This document shows, one piece after another, positions 57,480-64,000 of a stretch of DNA of 64,000 nt (its first letter is position 1; the number at the start of each line of letters is the position of its first letter). Source of the DNA: Candidatus Manganitrophus noduliformans (GTDB lineage Bacteria; Nitrospirota; Nitrospiria; SBBL01; Manganitrophaceae); NCBI RefSeq assembly GCF_012184425.1, contig NZ_VTOW01000001.1:744001-808000 (forward strand), read 5' to 3'. The translations under genes were made by a program, and so were the position numbers. The notes beneath the pieces were generated by a model. That model ran no database searches and was not told the DNA's origin. It saw only the letters and a list, made by a program, of their open reading frames with translations.

Positions 57480-58460
57480 ATGCTGCTTTCTGAAATCGTC
57501 GGTGAATGCCGGGGAAAGATCGATGACGCGGAGCAATCCACCTGGTCCGATGAGGAAATGGTCGGATACCTCAACGAAGCGATCGAGGAGTTGTGCCGGG
57601 AGGCGGAGCTAATCACCGATTCTCGAACGGTCGGGGAAGTTCTATCTTCCGGGGCGATCACCTTGGCGGCCGCCGGCGGGTCCATCGCCCATGTGAAGGT
57701 CAACGGGATCACGATCACTTCCGGGGCGGTGGCCTACGATACCAGCTTGTCGGTTACTGCAGCGGCGCTGGCGGCGAACATCAACGCGCATACTTCCAGC
57801 CCGGATTACACGGCCGAAGCGAGCGGGGCGACTGTGACGATCAAAGCGAAGGCTGGAACGGGTGCGAATCCCAACGGCTTCGCGGTGACCGTCTCGATTT
57901 CCGGGATGACGGCGACGGTCACCGATATGGCCGGGGGAACCTCTCTTTGTCAAATCTACCTTCTTCCCGGGGTGGTCTGGTACTCGCTTGATCCCAGGGT
58001 GATCCAGGTGCAGCGGGTGAAGCCGGCCCTTCTGACCCATCCTATTTCGAAGCAAACCGAAGACATTCTTGATATGTGCTGGCCGAATTGGGAAGCGTCG
58101 GAGGGACCGCCTCGGCATTGGGTTTCTGCCACTGGTGCCGTTCGAATCGTGCCGATTCCGGAAGCGGCCGACACGGTGACATTGAAAGTCTCTCGTCTTC
58201 CTTTAACCAGCCTGACGCACACAAAGTTGAATGCGTCGCCGGAGATCCCGGCGATTTACCATCGTCGGCTCTTTCCGGGGGTGATCTACCGGGCCTACGA
58301 GAAGCAACGGCATGGGAACATGATCAACGCGCAAAAGGCCGGGGAGCGGCGCGCGGAATGGCGCGGGGTGATCAATTGGATCAAAGGTGATCAGTTGAAG
58401 CGAAATTCAGCGATTGACACGGCGGCCTCGCCGGTGCCGATCGGAGGGAGACAGCGATGA
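57480..58460 (+). CDS. head-tail connector (gp4/gp6-like) with inserted beta domain
   Basis: 326 residues. The helical start LSEIVGECRGKIDDAEQSTWSDEEMVGYLNEAIEELCREA and the end PAIYHRRLFPGVIYRAYEKQRHGNMINAQKAGERRAEWRGVINWIKGDQ match connector proteins that add to the portal. Between them is a Gly/Ala/Thr beta domain (about residues 50-155) that looks like an insertion. Confidence 0.7.
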   Translation: MLLSEIVGECRGKIDDAEQSTWSDEEMVGYLNEAIEELCREAELITDSRTVGEVLSSGAITLAAAGGSIAHVKVNGITITSGAVAYDTSLSVTAAALAANINAHTSSPDYTAEASGATVTIKAKAGTGANPNGFAVTVSISGMTATVTDMAGGTSLCQIYLLPGVVWYSLDPRVIQVQRVKPALLTHPISKQTEDILDMCWPNWEASEGPPRHWVSATGAVRIVPIPEAADTVTLKVSRLPLTSLTHTKLNASPEIPAIYHRRLFPGVIYRAYEKQRHGNMINAQKAGERRAEWRGVINWIKGDQLKRNSAIDTAASPVPIGGRQR

Positions 58461-59452
58461 TGCAGGAAAGTCGTCCGGCGCACAGTCTTTTGAAGAAGCT
58501 TTTCGATAACTCGGCGAATTTTGTAACAACCGGGGGGAGTGCGAACGCCTACACCGCGACCTTTGTCCCGGCGCATGTCCTGGCGTCCGATTTTGTCGGC
58601 TACCTGAGAATTCATGCGACAAATACCGGAGCCTCGACGTTAAACGCCAACGGAACCGGCGCCAAGAATTTAATGAAGATTCAGGGTGCGTATATTGTTG
58701 CGCTGGCCCCTCGAGATCTACTTGTAGGCGGTATCTACCAAGTCATCCGGGATCAGACAGGGGATCGGTATCTTGCAATATCGGCAAGTTTTGATGGATT
58801 TTCGGCCGATGTTACGGTGATGAAAAATGATTTCCATCATCCGGTCTCTCTCAATTCCATCGACAGCTTCGGATATTTTTGCAATGTCAACGGAACGCTT
58901 GACTTGTCACGGTCAGCGACCGCAGCGGGGGGTATATGGATTTTTCAGTCGGTTGGTTCGACTTCAGGTTCTCTGTGGGTCACGAAAAGCGCTTTTCAGA
59001 ACGCTGCCCCATATATTCCCGCCTCCGGAAGAAGGATGTCGTGCAGGGTTGCCCCCGTCACCGGTGCAAGCGGTGGGAATAAATACTGGGGATTATCCGA
59101 TACGGCAGACCCGGCGAGCGGAGCGCTTGATTCCGGCGGGGCGGCGAAAGGGTGTTTCTTTCGGCGGGCAACGACTGGGAATGTTTTTGCGGTGACAAAA
59201 AACGGCGCTGCCACGGAAACGACCACCGACTTGGGATCTGCATTTGAAGGTGAATGGGATGATTACGAGGTGGCTCCAACCCCCACAGAAGTAAATTATT
59301 ACAAGGGGGGTGTTTTGGTTGCAACGCACACGACAAACATCCCGACCGTGGGCCTTCGATCTATCGTATCGGTTTATCAGCCCGATCCTATTGCGGTAAC
59401 TGTGTATCTTATGCTTGATCGAATTAAAGAGAGAATCCCAGGGAGGGAATAA
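58457..59452 (+). CDS. tail- or head-fibre-like beta protein
   Basis: 331 residues. Rich in Gly, Thr, Ser, Val; segments such as TTGGSANAYTATFVPAHVLA and TEVNYYKGGVLVATHTTN suggest beta-sandwich or lectin-like folds. Starts in an ATGATG overlap with the connector stop. Structural by position; exact role unknown. Confidence 0.6.
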   Translation: MMQESRPAHSLLKKLFDNSANFVTTGGSANAYTATFVPAHVLASDFVGYLRIHATNTGASTLNANGTGAKNLMKIQGAYIVALAPRDLLVGGIYQVIRDQTGDRYLAISASFDGFSADVTVMKNDFHHPVSLNSIDSFGYFCNVNGTLDLSRSATAAGGIWIFQSVGSTSGSLWVTKSAFQNAAPYIPASGRRMSCRVAPVTGASGGNKYWGLSDTADPASGALDSGGAAKGCFFRRATTGNVFAVTKNGAATETTTDLGSAFEGEWDDYEVAPTPTEVNYYKGGVLVATHTTNIPTVGLRSIVSVYQPDPIAVTVYLMLDRIKERIPGRE

Positions 59453-59454
59453 TC

Positions 59455-59904
59455 ATGGAAGACCTTAACGCGACTCCAAAAATCGAATTCAGGACCGAAG
59501 AAGAACAGAACTTTCCTGGATATTATACGAATTATTTTTCCATGCTGAAGACGTTGAATCGTGATCGGCTGCAAACGCTTTCTCTCGAACGAAGGGGATT
59601 TGAAGAAATTAATCCAGCGCTCGGCCCCAACCCAAGCAAGGAAAAGATCAATACTTTTTTCGCGCTGAGGGCTGCGGTTCTCTCTCCGGCATATCTTGGC
59701 CTGATGGAAGCGCCGGATTGGGTGAAATCGTCTGTGGCGGATTCAGCGAAGATGATGGGGGAAATGGTGACGGATCAGAACGCGAGGTTATTCCGTGGCG
59801 AGAAAATAAATGCGCGTCTTCCCATTGCAGCGAAGTTTACCTATCACGGCGATTGGGATCGGTTTATTGAAGACAAGTATCGTATTTTCACTGGAGATAA
59901 ATAG
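59455..59904 (+). CDS. 149-residue structural-region protein
   Basis: Helical (LRAAVLSPAYLGLMEAPDWVKSSVADSAKMMGEMVTDQNARLF) with charged ends. It lies among connector and fibre genes. No family recognised. Confidence 0.5.
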   Translation: MEDLNATPKIEFRTEEEQNFPGYYTNYFSMLKTLNRDRLQTLSLERRGFEEINPALGPNPSKEKINTFFALRAAVLSPAYLGLMEAPDWVKSSVADSAKMMGEMVTDQNARLFRGEKINARLPIAAKFTYHGDWDRFIEDKYRIFTGDK

Positions 59905-60522
59905 ATGCCTCAACCTAAAAAAAATCAGACCTTCACCTTCATCGTCCAGTTGGAAGACTCGAACAATCCCGGCCAGTTTAAGGCGAACCCGACGATCGCG
60001 GCGGGGGATTTCAAGGTGTCAACGGACGGCGGCGCGCGAACGAACCTGACAAACCTCCCGACCGTGGAGCCGGCCGGGTCAATCGACGTGAAGATCATTC
60101 TTTCGGCCGCTGAGATGAACGGGGATCGGGTTGTGGTTGAGATCAAAGATCAAACCAGTCCTTCCGAGTGGGAGCCGCTGGTTAGAACGATCTATCCGGA
60201 GGTGAACCCCCTCGTTGATGTTTATGCGAAGGTTGGACCGCTTCAATACGATGCTTCGAACAACGTGAAATCGGTCCAGCAGTTTCCGACCGGAACGGTG
60301 GTCGCCGACGCTGGAAACACGGCGCTCGCGTTTAAGAGTGACCGGACGGAGGGAACCGACAACTTCTGGCGAGGGTATGTGAAATTTAAACCACCTTCTG
60401 CGTTGGCTGGGCAACACGCGCGGATTTTGAGTTATATCGGCGCGACCAAGTTTTTCAATGTGAGTTCATCGTTTACCGGCATTCCGGCGAATGGAGACCC
60501 GTTCGACATCGTAAACGAGTAA
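59905..60522 (+). CDS. 205-residue beta-rich tail protein
   Basis: Two beta regions (QTFTFIVQLEDSNNPGQFKANPTI and NTALAFKSDRTEGTDNFWRGYVKFKPPSALAGQHARIL), typical of baseplate- or fibre-attached domains. Starts directly after the previous stop. Ends before cassette T4. Confidence 0.55.
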   Translation: MPQPKKNQTFTFIVQLEDSNNPGQFKANPTIAAGDFKVSTDGGARTNLTNLPTVEPAGSIDVKIILSAAEMNGDRVVVEIKDQTSPSEWEPLVRTIYPEVNPLVDVYAKVGPLQYDASNNVKSVQQFPTGTVVADAGNTALAFKSDRTEGTDNFWRGYVKFKPPSALAGQHARILSYIGATKFFNVSSSFTGIPANGDPFDIVNE

Positions 60523-60598
60523 TTCGATAGACCGATAAAAAGGGCACCCCCACCAAGGCCCCTTGAGACCGAGAGATCCGGAATCAAGGGGCCTTTTT
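60520..60598 (+). terminator. leader-terminator cassette T4
   Basis: TAATTCGATA (60520-60529) lies upstream. GGGCACCCCCACCAA (60542-60556) leads to AAGGCCCCTTGA (60555-60566), pairing with TCAAGGGGCCTT (60584-60595) and a T-run. The best-matched partner of T1. Confidence 0.85.
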
Positions 60599-60612
60599 AT
60601 TTGGAGTGAGAC

Positions 60613-61104
60613 ATGGCGATTACACCGAGCGATTTACTGTACTTCCTCACAGGGGGGGCGGCCAACGCCGATCCGAATCTTTCTCTCGGTGGGGTCACCT
60701 CGAACACCCAGGTCGGCACCTCGCTTCATTCCCTTTTCGATGCGGTGTCTTCGGCTGAGGGAGCGGCGGGGGATACCGAATATCGAGCGATCGACATCAA
60801 AAACAATCACGGCAGCGAGACGATGGTTGCGGCCGGGGTTTACATCTCGCAAGAGACGGTTTCGGTTCACACGACCGTGGCGCTGGCTTACGATTCGACC
60901 GGGACTCAGAGCGTGGTCAATGAATCGACCGCACCGACCGCGGTAACGTTCAGTACGCCGCTTACAAAGCCGGCTGGGATTGCGCTGGGGAACATCGCTC
61001 CTGGGGCGACTCGCCGGATATGGGTAAGGCGAACAGTTACCGCGGGGGCTGTGCCTGCGAACGACTCCGGCAGCTTGAGCGCGTATTGGGATACTGGTCC
61101 TTAA
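60613..61104 (+). CDS. 163-residue tail-region protein
   Basis: Beta-rich (LSLGGVTSNTQVGTSLHSLFDAVS, ALAYDSTGTQSVVNESTAPTAVTFSTPL), ending in YWDTGP. First gene after cassette T4. Family unknown; structural by position. Confidence 0.55.
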   Translation: MAITPSDLLYFLTGGAANADPNLSLGGVTSNTQVGTSLHSLFDAVSSAEGAAGDTEYRAIDIKNNHGSETMVAAGVYISQETVSVHTTVALAYDSTGTQSVVNESTAPTAVTFSTPLTKPAGIALGNIAPGATRRIWVRRTVTAGAVPANDSGSLSAYWDTGP

Positions 61105-61118
61105 TTGGAGGGTAAAGA

Positions 61119-61451
61119 TTGAGCCTTCTTTTACTTGACGGTGAATTTTCAGTCGAAAAACAGCTTCCCTACAGTTGGGATGTCGGCGGCGCGGTAGAAA
61201 AAACGCTCCCTTATTCCTGGACGGTTTATCAGAGCGTCGAGAAAACGCTTCCGTACTCCTGGCATGTCATCGCCACTCTAGAGAAGGCGCTTTCTTATTC
61301 ATGGACGATTTACCAGGGTATTGAAAAGCCGCTCCCGTACTCTTGGCGGATCATCCGGTTTTATACAAGCTCTTTGGCGCTTCGTGTTTTTAGATCGATC
61401 AAGCGGAAAAAGGTGTTCCGACGGCCACCTCCCCAACGTGAGGACTTTTGA
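61119..61451 (+). CDS. protein with five EKxLPYSW repeats
   Basis: 110 residues from TTG with GGAGGG upstream. Five copies of a 16-residue unit, EK(T/A/P/Q)L(P/S)YSW-x-V/I, run from residue about 12 to 85, followed by a basic tail (RSIKRKKVFRRPPPQRED). The repeat suggests a short beta-hairpin string or ligand-binding ladder. No family recognised. Confidence 0.6.
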   Translation: MSLLLLDGEFSVEKQLPYSWDVGGAVEKTLPYSWTVYQSVEKTLPYSWHVIATLEKALSYSWTIYQGIEKPLPYSWRIIRFYTSSLALRVFRSIKRKKVFRRPPPQREDF

Positions 61452-62063
61452 GTGAGACTGGATGACATCTCGAAGCTTCCATATGAGGAATTCCCGATCT
61501 ACTTCCGGTTTTCTTCCGACATGGTTCCCGATGAGGAAATCATTGAAGAGGATACCGTTGTTACCTGCATCAATGTGGAGACCGGTGTTGATACGAAGGC
61601 GGAGGTTATTTCCAGCGAGGAGTTATCCGGGCAAAACATCAAAGTCGTTTTGAGGGATGGGGTGCTCGGTCAGGCTCACAAAATAGAAACGAAGATTCAT
61701 ACCACCCTTGATAACGTTTTAGAGCAAGAACTTATTCTTTATATTCGAAGAAATCCAGTCGATCAAGACAGATTCGAGAAGCAACCCAGCGAAGAATATT
61801 CGATCGGAAACAATTTCGCCGACGAGCTCGAACCCGGCGATTCCATTGTCTCCCACTCTACCTTGGCAACAAAGGAAGCCGACGGATCTGACGCCACGGC
61901 GACGGTGATCAAAGGGGACGGCCTTGCCGACACCCAAGTTCATCTCCATGTCGGAGTTTTTTCTTCTTTCGACGGAGAATATCACCTACTGGAAATGCGA
62001 GTTGTGACGGCCATGGGCTACAAATACGCAAAGCAGGTCACGATGATAACGAAGGAACGATGA
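61452..62063 (+). CDS. 203-residue tail-region protein
   Basis: GTG start. Beta-rich acidic protein (DEEIIEEDTVVTCINVETGVDTKAEVISSEEL, DNFADELEPGDSIVSHST-like blocks). Overlaps the next start by four bases. Family unknown. Confidence 0.55.
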   Translation: MRLDDISKLPYEEFPIYFRFSSDMVPDEEIIEEDTVVTCINVETGVDTKAEVISSEELSGQNIKVVLRDGVLGQAHKIETKIHTTLDNVLEQELILYIRRNPVDQDRFEKQPSEEYSIGNNFADELEPGDSIVSHSTLATKEADGSDATATVIKGDGLADTQVHLHVGVFSSFDGEYHLLEMRVVTAMGYKYAKQVTMITKER

Positions 62064-63586
62064 AGAGAATCGCCGTCAAAAGGGTCGATACAGGCATTGT
62101 CTCGAACAGTTCGGCGAGCAAGGTGGTCTGGTCGCGCGGGCGGAATGTGCGTTTCCGGCCTGGAAGCGTTTACAAAACACCTGGAAAAACCCTCCTTACG
62201 ACCGTTCCTGCGGCCTTGTCGATCCGGGCGATGAAAACCTTCAAGGGCCATGACGGCGTGGTCAGAACGGTTGTAGCATGCGACAACAAGATATTTTCTT
62301 ACACAGGCGGGTTCACAGAGCATGTAGAGATCACGCCGACGCCGGCGCCGACCGGAACGTCCTACGTGTGGCATTTCGAATTGATCGGGGGGATGTTGAT
62401 CGTCTCGAACGGGTTTTCTCGCTGGAAGTGGCCGAATTATGCGGCGCCGTTGCAGGCTATGACCGGCGCGCCTGAGAAATTCGGAATGATGACCGTTTCG
62501 AACAACCGGTTGATCGTCGGAAATATCACCGATGGGGGGAACGCTTATCCGGCTCGGGTGAAGTGGTCTCAGATCGGAAAGCCGGAAATCTTCACGATCG
62601 ACAAAACCGGGAAGGGAGGCCGTCATGACCTGCTCGATCCCAACGGGAAGTCGGACGCGATCGAGATCCCGAAGGCGGCGACCCATCGCGGAAAGCGGAC
62701 CATCATTTACACCGAGAGAAACATTTGGGCGCTGGATCCGGTTGAGTTCCCCCTGGACTACCGGCCTGAAATCATTGTTCCCGGCCTGGGGCTGCTGGCG
62801 CCGAAAGCGCTCGTATCCTGGAAGGGGATCGATTACATCATGGGCCCGGACGATTTTTACATGATGGGATCGGGTGCGCCGGTTCCGTTCGGCTTCGATA
62901 TTCGGCCGCTTTGCTTTAACAACTTGAACAAAGAAGTTGGTGTGATCAATACGGCGTTCGGGTTCGTGCTTCCTGAAACCCAGGAGATCGGCTTTGCCGT
63001 GCCGTCGAAGAATGCCACTGAGCCGGATACGATTTATCTCTACCACCTCGAATTGAAAAAATGGACACCGTTGAGCTGCAACTTTCTCTGCGTGAATGAC
63101 TCCCGGCAAGATCCGAATTACGGTGGCGCGTTCGGCGGCGGCGGATTTGGAGAGGGGGCGTTTGGTGGGGCCAATGACGTCAATCTTCTTCCCTACACCG
63201 TGGTCGGGAATATCCACGGCCAGATCCTCAAATTCGATGAGGGTTTCAACGACAACGGGGAGCCGATTACCGGCTATATCGAGTCGGGCGACATGGAAGG
63301 GGATTCCGCGTTTGTCTCAAAGGTCACTCATTCCGTAGCCGTTTATTTGAAAGAGCAAAGCGGAACGACTGAGCCGTTGATGATTCAGATCGGGGTAAGG
63401 GATTCGCTTTCGAAGCCTCTGAAATGGTCGATTCCGAAACCGTTTGCGGCCGGCATCGATGAACAGGCGGATATCACCGCGCGCGGAAAGTGGATGCGGA
63501 TTCGGTTTTACAGTGATCAAATGGATAGTCCATGGGAGCTTGAAGGGTACGAGCTTTTATATTCAAATGAGGAGGAGATCCGATGA
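62060..63586 (+). CDS. tail stabilisation or hub-like beta-propeller protein
   Basis: 508 residues. Repeated beta blades (VVRTVVACDNKIFSYTGGFTEHVEI, LVSWKGIDYIMGPDDFYMMGSG, NLLPYTVVGNIHGQILKFDEGF) recall P22 gp10-like tail proteins. It would plug or extend the portal. Starts in an ATGA overlap. A Gly-rich loop (AFGGGGFGEGAFGG) lies near residue 360. Confidence 0.7.
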   Translation: MKRIAVKRVDTGIVSNSSASKVVWSRGRNVRFRPGSVYKTPGKTLLTTVPAALSIRAMKTFKGHDGVVRTVVACDNKIFSYTGGFTEHVEITPTPAPTGTSYVWHFELIGGMLIVSNGFSRWKWPNYAAPLQAMTGAPEKFGMMTVSNNRLIVGNITDGGNAYPARVKWSQIGKPEIFTIDKTGKGGRHDLLDPNGKSDAIEIPKAATHRGKRTIIYTERNIWALDPVEFPLDYRPEIIVPGLGLLAPKALVSWKGIDYIMGPDDFYMMGSGAPVPFGFDIRPLCFNNLNKEVGVINTAFGFVLPETQEIGFAVPSKNATEPDTIYLYHLELKKWTPLSCNFLCVNDSRQDPNYGGAFGGGGFGEGAFGGANDVNLLPYTVVGNIHGQILKFDEGFNDNGEPITGYIESGDMEGDSAFVSKVTHSVAVYLKEQSGTTEPLMIQIGVRDSLSKPLKWSIPKPFAAGIDEQADITARGKWMRIRFYSDQMDSPWELEGYELLYSNEEEIR

Positions 63587-64000
63587 GACGATTAAAAACT
63601 TTAACTCTGATTGGTCTTCTGCTGGTTGCCTCCACGGTGGGCGCGGCGGTCTTTCCGACCCCCTGCAGTGCGACGAATCCGACGAACTGTAGCCGGGGAA
63701 CGTGGGGGCAGGAGCTTCGGGATTTCTTCGATGACACGTTTGATCTTCTGACTGGAAAGCTGGTCACCCCTTATACCGACACGGTGAACGTGGAGAAGTA
63801 TGCTTCGCTTGCGGCGGCGGTGACCGACATTGGATCGGCGACAAAGACATTGCTTATTCCGTCGAATCAGGCTTGTTCGACGGCGATTACCTTTCCATCT
63901 ACGTTGACAGTGGAGGTTACTGGGTCCGGCAAGATCACGAAATCTACCGGTTGTACGCTCACCTTCAACGCCCCGTTCGAGGCCCCGCTTAAGCAGGTGT
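63583..64000 (+). CDS. tail-spike-like protein, 3' truncated by the window
   Basis: At least 139 residues; the gene continues past the window. It starts in an ATGA overlap with GGAGG upstream. MRRLKTLTLIGLLLVASTVGAAVF is a signal peptide, odd for a virion protein. YASLAAAVTDIGSATKTLLIPSNQACSTAITFPSTLTVEVTGSGKIT matches the start of a right-handed beta-helix (pectate-lyase-like) spike domain. It may cut or bind surface glycans. Confidence 0.65.
   Translation, partial: MRRLKTLTLIGLLLVASTVGAAVFPTPCSATNPTNCSRGTWGQELRDFFDDTFDLLTGKLVTPYTDTVNVEKYASLAAAVTDIGSATKTLLIPSNQACSTAITFPSTLTVEVTGSGKITKSTGCTLTFNAPFEAPLKQV

Overview
The window looks like a Gram-negative bacterial chromosome (bases 1 to about 16,200) carrying one end of a large tailed-phage prophage (about 16,206 to beyond 64,000). 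Signal peptides, a lipoprotein box and a probable outer-membrane barrel indicate a diderm host. The linked DsbA/VKOR pair and the GC-rich codon use would fit a lineage such as Nitrospirota, but I cannot fix the taxon from sequence alone.

Host part. A 5'-truncated hybrid histidine kinase (1-1715) is followed by a small membrane protein, a 22-or-so-repeat TPR lipoprotein, a small metal-binding-like exported protein and a putative outer-membrane barrel, the last three on the minus strand. Next, all on the minus strand, is a Type I restriction-modification locus in the order hsdR (13371) - hsdS - GHKL ATPase - hsdM (5933). The extra Hsp90/MutL/MORC-like ATPase lies between the specificity and methylation genes. 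At the hsdM-side edge of this locus is the 5' two thirds of a tRNA-Gly(CCC). A DsbA-like/VKOR-like disulfide-forming pair and an exported ankyrin-repeat protein close the host part.

Prophage junction. At 16206-16252 lies the 3' half of a tRNA-Lys(CTT), minus strand, with its terminator. The integrase begins less than 100 bp away. This is an attachment-site junction, so the intact tRNA-Lys gene should lie at the other prophage end outside the window.

Phage part. (i) Lysogeny region 16339-19055: integrase, lipoprotein, unknown protein and HTH repressor leftward, with a divergent sigma70 promoter and two TTCT-N6-AGAA operators. (ii) Early region 19056-38500, rightward and tightly overlapped: a Cro-like protein, a pentapeptide-repeat protein, a J-domain protein, a nucleotidyltransferase, a RecB/Cas4-like nuclease, a PAPS-reductase-like PP-loop protein, ASCH and DUF5131 proteins, many tiny zinc-ribbon proteins, two DNA methyltransferases, a DEAD/DEAH helicase, a replication initiator-like protein and a primase-helicase. 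(iii) A leftward four-gene accessory operon (38508-39510) with its own promoter and a ribbon-helix-helix regulator. (iv) Late region 39657-64000: terminase small and large subunits, several exported proteins, a holin-like protein, portal, scaffold, capsid, decoration proteins, connector proteins, a tail hub-like protein and the start of a tail spike. No tape-measure gene is seen, which suggests a podovirus-like virion.

Most notable: three unexplained, strongly base-paired intergenic elements in the early region (20770-20942, 28111-28244, 29206-29281) that look like structured RNAs. Others are the GHKL-containing Type I locus, a family of four near-identical leader-plus-terminator cassettes dividing the late operon (43447, 46642, 53824, 60542), and an unusual number of signal peptides on late phage proteins.
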